Position numbers and translations under genes: made by a program. The notes beneath the pieces are model-generated. The model did no database searches and had not been told where the DNA came from. It was given only the letters and a program-made list of their open reading frames with translations. From the NCBI GenBank assembly GCA_900552495.1, contig URZY01000001.1, positions 165,022 to 229,021 on the forward strand: 64,000 bases of DNA, read 5' to 3'. This DNA comes from an uncultured Mycoplasmatota bacterium. Its GTDB lineage: Bacteria; Bacillota_I; Bacilli_A; RF39; UBA660. Position 1 is the first letter of the stretch; each line of letters opens with the position of its first letter. This document shows, piece after piece, positions 33,792 to 43,344 of the stretch.

Positions 33792-34811
33792 ATGAATATA
33801 TATGGTTTAACAATGGAAGAGATGGAAGAATATTTTTTAAAAATAGGTTCAAAGGCGTTTCATGCAAGACAGTTGTTTTCTTGGTTGTATGAAAAAAGAA
33901 TAGAAGATTATAAGCAGATTACTGATATAAAAAAGGAGATAATGGCAACTGTCGTTGAGGATTATTCTTTTGAATTATTAAAAATTGTAGAAATTCAAGA
34001 AGATGTCGATGTTAATAAGTATTTATTTGAACTTAGTGATGGTGAACATATCGAGGCTGTTTTGATGCGACATGACTACGGAAATAGTATTTGTGTATCA
34101 AGCCAAGTTGGCTGTAATATGGGCTGTAAGTTTTGTGAATCAGGACGAAGAAAAAAAGTTCGTAATTTAGAAGCTTATGAAATGGTTTTACAAATATTAA
34201 TGATTGAGAAACAACTAGGAGAAAGAATTAGTCATGTGGTAGTGATGGGAATTGGAGAACCCTTTGATAATTATGATAATTTGATTAAGTTCTTGAAGAT
34301 TATTAATCATCCTAAAGGATTGGCAATTGGTGCAAGACATATTACAGTTTCAACATGTGGAATTGTGCCTAAAATAAATGAATTTAGTGATTTGGATTTA
34401 CAAATTAATTTAGCGATTAGCTTACATGCCCCAACTAATGAGCTTAGAGATAGGATTATGCCAATTAATAAAGCTTATCCTCTAGAAGAATTAATAAAAA
34501 GTTTAGATGCATATTTAAAAAAGACTAATCGCCGTGTTACTTTTGAGTATATTTTATTAAGAGGGATAAATGATACAGAAGAGTGTGCCTTGGAGTTAGT
34601 CAAGCTTGTAAAAGGTCTTAATTGTTATATTAATTTGATTCCTTATAATGAAACTAATAATATTGAGTTTAAAAGAAGTAGTACTATTCAAATTATGAAG
34701 TTTTATGATATACTAAAGAAGAATAAGATAAATGTGACGATTCGTCGAGAGTTTGGTAGTAAGATTAGTGCTGCTTGTGGTCAACTTAGAAGTAAGAAGG
34801 AGGAGCTATGA
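33792..34811 (+). CDS. rlmN: 23S rRNA/tRNA adenine C2-methyltransferase RlmN
   Basis: With the start at ATG 33792 (GGAGGG ribosome site 6 bases upstream; the longer frame back to 33693 overlaps the previous gene) the product is 339 residues, the normal length. The radical SAM motif is CNMGCKFCESG (about residues 110-120), and the mechanistic Cys near the C-terminus is in ISAACGQLRSK. It methylates A2503 of 23S rRNA and A37 in some tRNAs. It overlaps prpC by 4 bases (ATGA). Confidence 0.95.
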   Translation: MNIYGLTMEEMEEYFLKIGSKAFHARQLFSWLYEKRIEDYKQITDIKKEIMATVVEDYSFELLKIVEIQEDVDVNKYLFELSDGEHIEAVLMRHDYGNSICVSSQVGCNMGCKFCESGRRKKVRNLEAYEMVLQILMIEKQLGERISHVVVMGIGEPFDNYDNLIKFLKIINHPKGLAIGARHITVSTCGIVPKINEFSDLDLQINLAISLHAPTNELRDRIMPINKAYPLEELIKSLDAYLKKTNRRVTFEYILLRGINDTEECALELVKLVKGLNCYINLIPYNETNNIEFKRSSTIQIMKFYDILKKNKINVTIRREFGSKISAACGQLRSKKEEL

Positions 34812-35554
34812 AATCTTTTTATTTAACTGATGCAGGTAAGGTACGCGATCATAATGAAGATAGCGTAATTATTGTGAAAAATAATGAAGGTAGTTATTTA
34901 ATGGCTATTGCTGATGGAATGGGTGGACATTCAGCTGGTGAAGTAGCATCATCAATTGCGATTGGTTATTTAGGAAAACATTTTAAAGAAACGTTTATTA
35001 ATATGAGTAAAGTTGATGCAGTTAATTGGATTAGAGATGCTGTTGATGCTATTAATACACTTATTTTTCAGCATGAAAAAACACATCCTGAAAGTAAAGG
35101 AATGGGAACAACTTTGGTAATGGCAGTTCTTACTAAAGAATATTTACTTTTTGGTAATGTTGGTGATTCAAGTGGCTTTGTTATGAAAGATGAAAAACTT
35201 CATAAAGTAACTTATGATCACACATTGGTAAATTTACTTGTTAGTGCTGGTGAACTTACAAAAGAGGAAGCGAGTAATCATCCAAAGAAAAATGTTTTGA
35301 TGAAAGCTTTGGGAGCAGCTTTAGAAATTGATGTTGATATATTTGATTGTGATATGGATATTACAGAAATATTACTTTCAAGTGATGGACTTACTAATAT
35401 GCTAGAGAAACAACAGATAGAAAAGGTACTTCTTGGTGAAGGTGAGGTAGAGGATAAAGTTAATAGATTAATTCAAAATGCTAATAATAGGGGTGGAACA
35501 GATAATATTTCGGTTGCTTATTTAGTTCGTGAAAAAGAAGGTGACGGTAAGTGA
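34808..35554 (+). CDS. prpC: PP2C-type Ser/Thr protein phosphatase PrpC
   Basis: The 248-residue phosphatase has the metal-binding Asp residues of the PPM family: VRDHNEDSV (about residues 11-19), IADGMGGHSAGEVAS (about 36-50), GNVGDSSG, LSSDGLTNML and GGTDNISVA. It removes phosphate from PrkC and its substrates. It is coupled at both ends: ATGA with rlmN and GTGA with prkC, the conserved cognate pair. Confidence 0.96.
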   Translation: MKSFYLTDAGKVRDHNEDSVIIVKNNEGSYLMAIADGMGGHSAGEVASSIAIGYLGKHFKETFINMSKVDAVNWIRDAVDAINTLIFQHEKTHPESKGMGTTLVMAVLTKEYLLFGNVGDSSGFVMKDEKLHKVTYDHTLVNLLVSAGELTKEEASNHPKKNVLMKALGAALEIDVDIFDCDMDITEILLSSDGLTNMLEKQQIEKVLLGEGEVEDKVNRLIQNANNRGGTDNISVAYLVREKEGDGK

Positions 35555-37326
35555 TAACAAAGGGGCAAAAGATTAATGAACGTTATGAAATAATTCGTGC
35601 TATTGGTGAAGGTGGCATGGCCAATGTTTATTTAGGTTATGATACTATTTTGGATCGCAATGTAGCCATAAAGATACTTAGAGGAGACTTGTCGAATGAT
35701 GAAAAATTTGTCAGAAGATTTCAGCGTGAGGCATTGTCTGCTTCTTCTCTTGCACATCCTAATATTGTAGAAATGTACGATGTAGGTGAAGATGATGGAC
35801 TTTACTATATTGTTATGGAATATGTCGACGGTAAGACATTAAAACAATTGTTGAAGAAAAGAGGAAACTTAACTTTATCCGAGACAATTGATATAATGTT
35901 ACAACTTACTGATGGTATGCGACATGCACATGATTCATATATTGTTCATCGTGACTTAAAACCACAAAATATTATGATTAAGGATGATGGTCAAATAAAG
36001 ATTACGGATTTTGGTATTGCGATGGCTTTAAATTCAACCCAGTTGACTCAAACTAATTCCGTAATGGGTAGTGTACACTATTTGCCACCTGAACAAGCGA
36101 GTGGTAAGGGGTCAACTATTAAGAGTGATATTTATTCAATGGGAATTATTTTCTATGAATTATTGAGTGGTAGTTTACCATTTAGAGGAGACAATGCAGT
36201 TGAAATAGCATTAAAACATATGCGTGATCCATTACCAAGTCTTAGGGAGGATAATCCAGCTATACCACAAAGTATTGAGAATATTATTAAAAAGGCCACT
36301 GCTAAGAATCCAAAAAATCGTTATGAGGATGCGAGAAGTATGCATGAGGATCTTTTAACGGCTTTGGATGAGGATCGTATGAATGAAGAACCATATCAAT
36401 ATAAATACCCAGAACATGAAGAAACACCTAAGAAAAAACGTCAAGATGAAGCTAAAGAGGATGAAGATATTTTAGAAGATGAAACAGAAAATCCAGTTGC
36501 AACAAAAATTGAAGATGAAGATGACAAAAAAAATAAGATTGTCATAATTGTTTTAGCTAGTGTTTTAGGCGTATTGTTATTAATATTTTTGATAGTATTT
36601 TTTATTTTACCAGGTAATCCAGAAAGTGAAGCAGTTACTGTCCCAAGTTGTAAGGGCCTAAAAGTTAGTGCTTGTGAAAAGAAATTACAAAAAATAGGAT
36701 TAGAAGTTAATACAGAGATTAAAGTAGTTTCTTCAGAAGAAGTAGAGAAAAACATGGTAGTTAAAACAGATCCTGAAAAAGGACGAAGTGTTAAAATAGG
36801 AACCAAGGTAACGATTTATAAATCTGGTGGTGAAGAGACTTTTGAGATAGAAGACTATACTGGTAAAAACTATATTGAGGTGCAAACTATTTTAAAAACA
36901 CAATATGGCTTAAATGTTAAAGTTGAGAAAAAGGAACCAGCGGATAATACGAAAGAATATGATGAGCAAGAGATAATTGGTCAATCTTTAGCAGCAGGCT
37001 CTGAGGTTAAAGAGGGCGATGAAATAATTCTTTATATTCCTGATGTCGTTGATAAATTTCCAGATATGAATGCTGAGGGTTGGAGTCTATCAGATGCTGA
37101 AGCATTTTGTAAGAAATATGGAATTATTATAAAAGTAAATGAGGTTGAGACTGATAAATATACTGAAGGAAAGATTATTAGTCAATCTAGAGCAGCAGGA
37201 AGTCCGATTGCTAGAGGAACAACGCTAACAGTTGAGGTGGCAAAAAAACCAACTCAAAAACCAACTACACCGTCAACAGATGGTGAGGAATCAAGTGGAA
37301 CAGGAACAACAGGAAGCGACGAGTAG
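35551..37326 (+). CDS. prkC: Ser/Thr protein kinase with PASTA domains
   Basis: The 591-residue GTG-start kinase has a glycine loop (GEGGMANVYLGYD), catalytic Lys (VAIKIL), HRDLKPQNI, DFG and GTSLYL-like GSVHYLPPEQ activation segment. A charged juxtamembrane region and a transmembrane helix (about residues 328-350) follow. Three extracellular PASTA domains come next, then a Thr/Ser/Pro tail. PASTA domains bind muropeptides; in Bacillus PrkC promotes spore germination in response to them, which fits the spore genes in this window. It lies in the prpC operon. Confidence 0.96.
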   Translation: MITKGQKINERYEIIRAIGEGGMANVYLGYDTILDRNVAIKILRGDLSNDEKFVRRFQREALSASSLAHPNIVEMYDVGEDDGLYYIVMEYVDGKTLKQLLKKRGNLTLSETIDIMLQLTDGMRHAHDSYIVHRDLKPQNIMIKDDGQIKITDFGIAMALNSTQLTQTNSVMGSVHYLPPEQASGKGSTIKSDIYSMGIIFYELLSGSLPFRGDNAVEIALKHMRDPLPSLREDNPAIPQSIENIIKKATAKNPKNRYEDARSMHEDLLTALDEDRMNEEPYQYKYPEHEETPKKKRQDEAKEDEDILEDETENPVATKIEDEDDKKNKIVIIVLASVLGVLLLIFLIVFFILPGNPESEAVTVPSCKGLKVSACEKKLQKIGLEVNTEIKVVSSEEVEKNMVVKTDPEKGRSVKIGTKVTIYKSGGEETFEIEDYTGKNYIEVQTILKTQYGLNVKVEKKEPADNTKEYDEQEIIGQSLAAGSEVKEGDEIILYIPDVVDKFPDMNAEGWSLSDAEAFCKKYGIIIKVNEVETDKYTEGKIISQSRAAGSPIARGTTLTVEVAKKPTQKPTTPSTDGEESSGTGTTGSDE

Positions 37327-37343
37327 TTGCTTTAGGGGGATAT

Positions 37344-38171
37344 ATGCAAGGACAAATAATAAAAATAATTAGTGATTTACATATTGTTAGTTGTGGTGAT
37401 GAAACATATCCTTGTAAGTGTCGAGGTATATTTAGAAAAGAACATATTACTCCATTAGTGGGAGACTATGTTCTTTTCAGTAAAGAGAAGAGATTAATAG
37501 AGAAGATATTACCACGAAAAAATGAGTTTTATCGTCCCAAAGTATGTAATATTGATCAAGCTTTTTTAATTACAAGTTTAGTTAATCCGGATTTTTCGTT
37601 AAATTTGTTAGATAAATTAATTGTTTTAATGGAAATAAATAAGGTAGAGGCTATTATTTGTATTACTAAAGAGGATATAACTGCAGAAGAGGAAAAAAAG
37701 AAAATTTATGAAGCTTTAGATTATTATAAGCAAATGGGGTACAAGGTTGTATCAAATCAAGATTTGGATGTAATAAAGAATTTACTTACTAATAAAACAA
37801 GTGTATTTACTGGTCAGACAGGGGCTGGTAAAAGTAGTTTGCTAAATAAATTAAACCCAAATTGGAATTTGGAGACTGGCGAGGTGTCGTTAGCATTGGG
37901 ACGTGGTCGTCATACGACAAGAGTAGTTGAGTTATTTGAGCTGTTTGATGGTAAGGTAATGGATACGCCAGGTTTTTCAGCATTGGATTTTAAAGGGATA
38001 ACAAGGGAAAAAATTAAAGAAGCATTTAGAGATTTCTTAGAATATCCTTGTCCGTTTAAAGATTGTAATCATACAAAGGAGAAAGAGTGTTCAGTAAAAA
38101 AGGCAGTTTTGGAGAATAATATTATGAAGAGTAGATATGAAAATTACTTGAGTTTTATTGGGGAGGAATGA
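37344..38171 (+). CDS. rsgA: Ribosome small-subunit GTPase RsgA
   Basis: The 275-residue circularly permuted GTPase has an N-terminal OB domain (about residues 1-60), ITKED (G4-type), then GQTGAGKSSLLN (G1), RGRHTT, DTPGFS (G3), and a C-terminal zinc motif CPFKDCNHTKEKEC. It assists late 30S maturation. It lies between prkC and rpe as in Bacillus and overlaps rpe by 4 bases. Confidence 0.95.
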   Translation: MQGQIIKIISDLHIVSCGDETYPCKCRGIFRKEHITPLVGDYVLFSKEKRLIEKILPRKNEFYRPKVCNIDQAFLITSLVNPDFSLNLLDKLIVLMEINKVEAIICITKEDITAEEEKKKIYEALDYYKQMGYKVVSNQDLDVIKNLLTNKTSVFTGQTGAGKSSLLNKLNPNWNLETGEVSLALGRGRHTTRVVELFELFDGKVMDTPGFSALDFKGITREKIKEAFRDFLEYPCPFKDCNHTKEKECSVKKAVLENNIMKSRYENYLSFIGEE

Positions 38172-38800
38172 AAATGAAAGTTAGTGCATCCTTTTTAAGT
38201 AGTAAAAATCCAGGGAGAGATTTGACAAAATTAAACGAAACAGATGTTGATTATATTCATGTTGATATAATGGATGGAAAATTTGTTCCAAATAAAACAA
38301 TGCCATTTAGTGAAATGCGAAATATTTATAAATATACGTCAAAAAGATTAGATGTTCATTTAATGGTTGAAGATCCAAAAAAATATATTCCTTTGTATGC
38401 AGAACTTAATACTGAATATATAACAATTCATGTAGAAATTAATGAAGATATTATGGAGTGTTTGAATTTAATAAAGAAATATTCTATAAAAGCGGGACTT
38501 TCAATAAAACCAAATACCAAGGTTTCAGAATTGTTGCCATATTTACCTTATATTGATATGGTCTTAATAATGAGTGTTGAACCAGGTGCTGGAGGACAAG
38601 AATTTATTGAAGATAGCGAAGGAAGAATAAAAGAAATAAGAGAATTATTAAAATCTTATAATATACCAGCTATTATTAATATAGATGGTGGAATTAATGA
38701 GAAGAGTATTTCTAAGTGTAGATTATGTGATATGGTAACAGCAGGAAGTTATATTGTAAAAAGTGATAATTTTCAGGAAAAAATTACTAGTTTACGATAA
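38168..38800 (+). CDS. rpe: Ribulose-phosphate 3-epimerase
   Basis: The 210-residue TIM barrel shows the metal and substrate residues of the family: VDIMDGKFVPNKTM, VHLMVEDPKKY, MSVEPGAGGQEF and NIDGGINEKS. It interconverts ribulose-5-phosphate and xylulose-5-phosphate in the pentose phosphate pathway. It starts at ATG inside the rsgA stop (ATGA). It closes the conserved rlmN-rpe gene run. Confidence 0.95.
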   Translation: MKMKVSASFLSSKNPGRDLTKLNETDVDYIHVDIMDGKFVPNKTMPFSEMRNIYKYTSKRLDVHLMVEDPKKYIPLYAELNTEYITIHVEINEDIMECLNLIKKYSIKAGLSIKPNTKVSELLPYLPYIDMVLIMSVEPGAGGQEFIEDSEGRIKEIRELLKSYNIPAIINIDGGINEKSISKCRLCDMVTAGSYIVKSDNFQEKITSLR

Positions 38801-38842
38801 TTAGTTATGTTATAATACATAGTAGAATAGGAGTTGATAATT

Positions 38843-39709
38843 GTGAATAGCGATCCTAATAACTTAAATAGTTCAGTACCTAATACAACAGCCCCACAAC
38901 CTGGGGTAGTGCAACCAACACCGACAGCATCTACTACTCCAGCAGCTCCAGTTGTTCCTAGTGCGGTTGCTTCTGCAGAAACTGTAGCAGCTCCAAACAA
39001 GTCAGAAGACATACAACGGGTACAATTGGTCAATGATAAAGTGGCTTTAAAAGCTATCTCACCAGCTGATATGGCTAGTAAAACCGATAAGGTAGAGGAA
39101 ACAACTGAAACATTAGAACCAAAAGTAGAAGGTTCACCAAATTCAGCTGATGATAAGAAAAAAGGTGGCGGAGTTTTTCAAAATATCTTTTTGTTTCTCT
39201 TATTTGGAGGATTATTAGCCTTTATCATTTATATTGATGATATTACAGTTTGGTTAGAGTCGAAAAAGAATAATCAAGGAACGGTTGTTGAAGAGATAAC
39301 AACGGGTACTTTGTCGTGTGAGTCAGAAAAAAGTACTAGTAATATGGATTATACCTATACGGCAAAGTTTGAGTTTAGAGATAGCAAATTAAAAAGACTT
39401 AATTATACAATGGAGATTAGGGGAGATGCTAATCTTGATGAGGCGGACTTAACGGAACTTAATAATGAGTGTTTACAAATTAAAGAAAATGCTAGTTCAT
39501 TAAGTGGTATTGATATTACTTGTAGTTTAGAAAATGGATTATTAAAGGAAAAACAAGTATTTACGTATGATTCAATTAATAGAGAAGAAGCAATGTCAGC
39601 ATTTATTGAAGCAGGGGGTATTTATCCAGAGTATAAAAAGGATCAAAATATTGATGAAATCGAAAGGGATATGAATGCTGCTGCTTATACTTGTAAGAGA
39701 ATTAAATAG
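38843..39709 (+). CDS. Single-pass membrane protein with Pro/Thr-rich cytoplasmic region
   Basis: GTG 38843 is the likely start: TTG at 38834 overlaps the AGGAG ribosome site. The 288-residue protein has a low-complexity N-terminus rich in Pro, Ala, Thr and Val (residues 1-60) and one transmembrane helix (about residues 115-135). An extracytoplasmic domain follows with two conserved-looking cysteine pairs (TLSCESEK, NECLQIK, ITCSLEN, AYTCKRIK), compatible with disulphides. The beta-rich C-terminal domain looks lipoprotein-like (DUF1307 type), but I am unsure. The family is unknown. Confidence 0.65.
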   Translation: MNSDPNNLNSSVPNTTAPQPGVVQPTPTASTTPAAPVVPSAVASAETVAAPNKSEDIQRVQLVNDKVALKAISPADMASKTDKVEETTETLEPKVEGSPNSADDKKKGGGVFQNIFLFLLFGGLLAFIIYIDDITVWLESKKNNQGTVVEEITTGTLSCESEKSTSNMDYTYTAKFEFRDSKLKRLNYTMEIRGDANLDEADLTELNNECLQIKENASSLSGIDITCSLENGLLKEKQVFTYDSINREEAMSAFIEAGGIYPEYKKDQNIDEIERDMNAAAYTCKRIK

Positions 39710-39790
39710 TGGTAATATTTGGGAAATAAGGAAAATGATTGAAATACTTCCTAGAAATATGGTAATCTCATATTTACAGGGAGTTTTTTT

Positions 39791-40342
39791 ATGAAGAAAA
39801 TTATATTTTTAATGATAAGTATTATTATGATTTTGCCAGTGCAAGTAAAATATAATAGAACTTATAATTATAGTGATGATAATATTATAGATAAAGATAT
39901 TGCGTGGATAAAAGAAATTGCAAAAGAAGAGAATACGGAGGAAAAAGTAGAAGAAATAGAGGAGGTAGAAGAGGTAGATAATGAAAGTATTACAGATAAT
40001 ACTTTAGCATTAGCTTCTTTTTATGGAAAGATGAGTGGTTATGGACCGGATTGTAGTGGTTGTAGTGGTTTTTTAGCTTATGAGGGAATTGATGTTAGAA
40101 ACAATATTTATTTTGATGATTATGAGTATGGTAAGGTTAGAATTGCAGCGGCAGATAGATCTATTCCCTTTGGAAGTATAATTAAGGTAAATGGTGATTT
40201 TTTAATGATAATATTAGATCGTGGTGGTGGAATTGGTTTTGATAAAAGATTTCAGTTTGACCTACTTTATGAAAGTGAAGCGGTAGCTAATCAAAATGGT
40301 GTTTTTAAGGGAAAATTTGAGATATTACGATATGGGTTTTAA
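39791..40342 (+). CDS. 3D-domain cell wall hydrolase-like protein
   Basis: The 183-residue product has a signal peptide or anchor (residues 1-19), an acidic linker (EEKVEEIEEVEEVDNE) and a C-terminal 3D domain: LASFYG, GYGPDCSGCSGFLAYEG, VRIAAADRSIPFGSIIKV, IILDRGGGI and FDLLYES. The 3D (Asp-Asp-Asp) domain is a double-psi beta-barrel fold found in MltA/RpfB/YocH/YuiC proteins that cleave or bind peptidoglycan; YuiC-like stationary-phase proteins are the closest type. It is probably secreted. It is a single gene with its own terminator. Confidence 0.85.
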   Translation: MKKIIFLMISIIMILPVQVKYNRTYNYSDDNIIDKDIAWIKEIAKEENTEEKVEEIEEVEEVDNESITDNTLALASFYGKMSGYGPDCSGCSGFLAYEGIDVRNNIYFDDYEYGKVRIAAADRSIPFGSIIKVNGDFLMIILDRGGGIGFDKRFQFDLLYESEAVANQNGVFKGKFEILRYGF

Positions 40343-40393
40343 ACTACTTGACTGATATAATTGTAAATAGGAAAAGTGATAGAGAGAAATTTT

Positions 40394-40427
40394 AAAGAGA
40401 AACTTTAGTTAGTGTTTCTCTTTTTAA
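40394..40427 (+). terminator. Terminator of the 3D-domain gene
   Basis: AAAGAGAAAC (40394-40403) pairs with GTTTCTCTTT (40414-40423), followed by Ts. Confidence 0.75.
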
Positions 40428-40477
40428 AGTTTGTATGTTAAAATATTAAATGATCGAAGATGGAGGTTTTTTACAGA

Positions 40478-42631
40478 ATGAATGAAATGATTATTAAAGA
40501 GATTGCAAAGAATTTAAATATTACAGAAAAACAGGTACTTGTTGTTTTAGAATTACTTGGGGATGGTAATACTGTACCTTTTATAGCGAGATATAGAAAA
40601 GAAGCGACAGGGGCTTTAGATGAAGAAATGATTAGATCAATTAATGAAGTTTATGAATATCAAGTTAATTTACTAAAAAGAAAAGAAGATGTTATTAGGC
40701 TGATTGATGAAAAAGGAATGCTTACGGAGGAACTTAAGGGAAATATTCTTTCTTGTTCTAAGTTAGTGGAAGTGGAAGATTTATATCGTCCATATAAGGA
40801 AAAGAAAAAAACAAAAGCTACCGAAGCAATAGCTTTAGGACTTGAACCATTAGCCAAGATGATAATGAGTTTTCCAATGACGGGAAGTATAGAAGAGAGG
40901 GCTAGTAAATTTGTAAAAGAAGATTTGCCAAGTGAAAAGTGTATTGAGGGCGCTAAATATATTATTGCAGAATGGATTAGTGATAATGCTTTTTATCGAA
41001 AATGGATTAGAAGTTATTTTTATAAAAACGGAGTAATTAGTTCTAGTTTAAAGAAAAATGCTCTTGATGAAGGTAAAGTTTACGAAATGTATTATGAATA
41101 TAGTGAGCCAATTAAATATATCAAGCCACATAGAATTCTTGCCTTAAATCGTGGAGAAAGTGAAAAAATTCTTAGTGTTACAGTTGAAGTGGCTAAAGAT
41201 AATGTTCTTGATTTCTTAGAAAAAAAGGTGATTAAGAATGGAAAGTCTTTTGTTGTGGAAGCTGTAAAAGAAGCGATTGCTGATGCTTATAAGCGACTTA
41301 TAGAACCATCAATAATAAGAGAAATTAGGAGTGACTTAACAGAAGTTGGAGAGGCAGCAGCAATAGATAATTTTGGAAAAAATTTGGAAGCTTTACTTCT
41401 TACTCCACCGATGAAAGAACAGGTTGTTTTGGCATTTGATCCAGGTTTTGTTAATGGCTGTAAGCTAGCTGTAGTTGATAAGAATGGAAAATATTTGGAT
41501 TCAACGGTTATTAAACCTTTTTTAAATGGAAATACAGAAGAGCGAATGAAATTAAGTAAAGAAGTGGTGGTTCAGCTTATAAAAAAATATAATGTTTCAA
41601 TTATTGCGATTGGAAATGGAACAGCTTCGCGGGAGTCAGAAAAGTTTTGTGCTGAGATGATTAAAGAGTACAATTTAGATTGTAAATATGTTATTGTTTC
41701 AGAAGCCGGGGCATCAATTTATAGTGCTTCACCGGTGGCGATTGAAGAATTTCCTGAGTTGGCAGTGGAAAAACGTAGTGCTGTAAGTATTGGACGAAGA
41801 CTTCAGGATCCATTAGCAGAATTAGTTAAGATTCCTCCTGAGGGGATAGGAGTAGGTTTATATCAACATGATGTGGCACAAAAGAAATTATCAAATTCAT
41901 TAGATTTTGTGGTTGAAAAATGTGTTAATAGTGTTGGAGTAAATATTAATACAGCTTCAGCATCACTTTTAAAATATGTTTCTGGAATTACTAAAAAGGC
42001 AATTAATAAAATCATTGATTATCGTAATGAGAAGGGAAAAATTACTTCTCGTGCGGAAATCTTAAAGAAAAAGTTATTAACTGAGAAAGCGTATGAACAG
42101 GCAATTGGTTTTTTAAGAGTAGTCGATGGAGAAAATGTTTTGGATAGAACAGCAATTCATCCTGAAAGTTATGATATTGCTTTAAAATTACTAGATAATT
42201 TGGGAATGACGATGGATGATATTGGAACAAAGGCATTAATTGAAAAAATTGATTTAATTGATAAAGAGTCTGTTAAAGAAGAATTAGGAACTGATATTTA
42301 TACTTTAGAAGATGTTATAGCTTCATTAAAGAAACCAAATTTAGATCCAAGGGATGAGATGCCACAGCCGATATTAAAGAGTGATGTGTTAGATATCAAA
42401 GATTTAGTAGTAGGAATGAAATTACAAGGAACGGTACGTAATGTGGTTGATTTTGGTTTGTTTATTGATATTGGTCTTCATAATGATGGATTGGCCCATA
42501 TATCAAAACTTAGTAAACAGTTTATTAAACATCCATCCGATATGTTTAGTGTTGGTGATATAGTTGATTGTTATGTTGATGAAATTAGTTTAGAAAAGGA
42601 AAAAGTCAGTTTAAGTTTATTAGAAAGATAA
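40478..42631 (+). CDS. tex: Transcription accessory protein Tex
   Basis: The ATG at 40478 is the likely start: the in-frame ATG at 40460 overlaps the GGAGG. The 717-residue product has the Tex layout: helical N-terminus (VPFIARYRKEATGALDEE), a YqgF-like RNase H fold (LAFDPGFVNGCKLAVVD), helix-hairpin-helix (VSGITKKAINKIIDYR) and a C-terminal S1 RNA-binding domain (residues about 645-715, GMKLQGTVRNVVDFGLFIDIG). It acts in transcription and RNA handling. It is monocistronic with a terminator shared with the convergent crp-like gene. Confidence 0.95.
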   Translation: MNEMIIKEIAKNLNITEKQVLVVLELLGDGNTVPFIARYRKEATGALDEEMIRSINEVYEYQVNLLKRKEDVIRLIDEKGMLTEELKGNILSCSKLVEVEDLYRPYKEKKKTKATEAIALGLEPLAKMIMSFPMTGSIEERASKFVKEDLPSEKCIEGAKYIIAEWISDNAFYRKWIRSYFYKNGVISSSLKKNALDEGKVYEMYYEYSEPIKYIKPHRILALNRGESEKILSVTVEVAKDNVLDFLEKKVIKNGKSFVVEAVKEAIADAYKRLIEPSIIREIRSDLTEVGEAAAIDNFGKNLEALLLTPPMKEQVVLAFDPGFVNGCKLAVVDKNGKYLDSTVIKPFLNGNTEERMKLSKEVVVQLIKKYNVSIIAIGNGTASRESEKFCAEMIKEYNLDCKYVIVSEAGASIYSASPVAIEEFPELAVEKRSAVSIGRRLQDPLAELVKIPPEGIGVGLYQHDVAQKKLSNSLDFVVEKCVNSVGVNINTASASLLKYVSGITKKAINKIIDYRNEKGKITSRAEILKKKLLTEKAYEQAIGFLRVVDGENVLDRTAIHPESYDIALKLLDNLGMTMDDIGTKALIEKIDLIDKESVKEELGTDIYTLEDVIASLKKPNLDPRDEMPQPILKSDVLDIKDLVVGMKLQGTVRNVVDFGLFIDIGLHNDGLAHISKLSKQFIKHPSDMFSVGDIVDCYVDEISLEKEKVSLSLLER

Positions 42632-42660
42632 AAAGTACTTGTTTATTTAAGTACTTTTTT
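42631..42660. terminator. Bidirectional terminator between tex and the crp-like gene
   Basis: AAAAGTACTT (42631-42640) pairs with AAGTACTTTT (42649-42658). Confidence 0.85.
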
Positions 42661-43285
42661 ATATGTAAATATTAATTATTCGGCCGGTTCTTTTGATTAG
42701 ACCTTCTTTTTCCATTTTGTTAAGTTCTCGCATAAAGTTACTTCTGTCAACAGCAATGTATTCGGCAATCGCTTTATAAGAGGTGGTTACTTTAAAAATA
42801 TTATCTTTATTCATACGCTTTCTCATGAAAAAAATAATCTTTTCTCGTACTGAACGTTTTGAAAGCAATTCAATTTTTTCTGTTAGTTGGCGATTATCTT
42901 CTATTAGTAATTCAAATAGTTGAGTAATTAAAGTAGCATGAAAAGGGCAATTAAGACTACAATTTTTTAATGTTGCATAGTAATCAATAAAAGCTACCTC
43001 AGTATAATTATTACTAACAATATATATTTCGTCTTCAGAATATTTAAAAAATAAATTAGAGAAAATATCATTTTCTTTTAATTCACGCATAATGGTTGTG
43101 TTACCATGAATATCAGTTTTTATAATAAAGGCTTTGCCATAAGTAATAAAGCCAATTTGTTTTTTTATGGGAGTATAACTTAAAATTAACTCTTTATTAG
43201 TGTAAATCTTTGTTGACACATTGACACACTTTGACAAATTTTTTCGGAAAAGTAAAAGTTTGTCATTTATTGTATTATCAAGCAT
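42659..43285 (-). CDS. Crp/FNR family transcriptional regulator
   Basis: The 208-residue protein has a cNMP-binding-like beta barrel (residues about 20-115), a dimerisation helix, and a winged helix (ATSYKAIAEYIAVDRSNFMRELNKM-like; seen are YKAIAEYIAVDRSNF and LIKRTGRIINI). It contains only three cysteines: C20, and C109 and C113 in NCSLNC. This is fewer than classical [4Fe-4S] FNR and not at its positions, so redox or metabolite sensing is undefined. It is transcribed divergently from an anaerobic ribonucleotide reductase, with an overlapping palindrome, and is probably its regulator and its own repressor. Confidence 0.88.
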   Translation of the reverse strand: MLDNTINDKLLLFRKNLSKCVNVSTKIYTNKELILSYTPIKKQIGFITYGKAFIIKTDIHGNTTIMRELKENDIFSNLFFKYSEDEIYIVSNNYTEVAFIDYYATLKNCSLNCPFHATLITQLFELLIEDNRQLTEKIELLSKRSVREKIIFFMRKRMNKDNIFKVTTSYKAIAEYIAVDRSNFMRELNKMEKEGLIKRTGRIINIYI

Positions 43286-43308
43286 AATTTTACCTCCTTT
43301 GGTTTTCT

Positions 43309-43337
43309 ATTATAACAAGTTTTTGTTTTAGTTGCAA
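43309..43337 (-). promoter_or_regulatory. Promoter of the crp-like gene
   Basis: On the minus strand: TTGCAA (43332-43337) as -35, 17-base spacer, TATAAT (43309-43314) with TG extension. The -35 lies wholly inside the palindrome at 43331-43344. Confidence 0.7.
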
Positions 43338-43344
43338 ATGCAAC
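43331..43344. promoter_or_regulatory. Candidate Crp/FNR-type operator
   Basis: GTTGCAAATGCAAC is a perfect 6-bp inverted repeat with 2-base spacing (TTGC-N4-GCAA in Crp/FNR notation), in the region between the divergent regulator and nrdD. Its centre (43337.5) is 41.5 bases upstream of a start predicted from the TACAAT -10 at 43367-43372, the class II activator position. It also covers the regulator's own -35. Confidence 0.65.
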
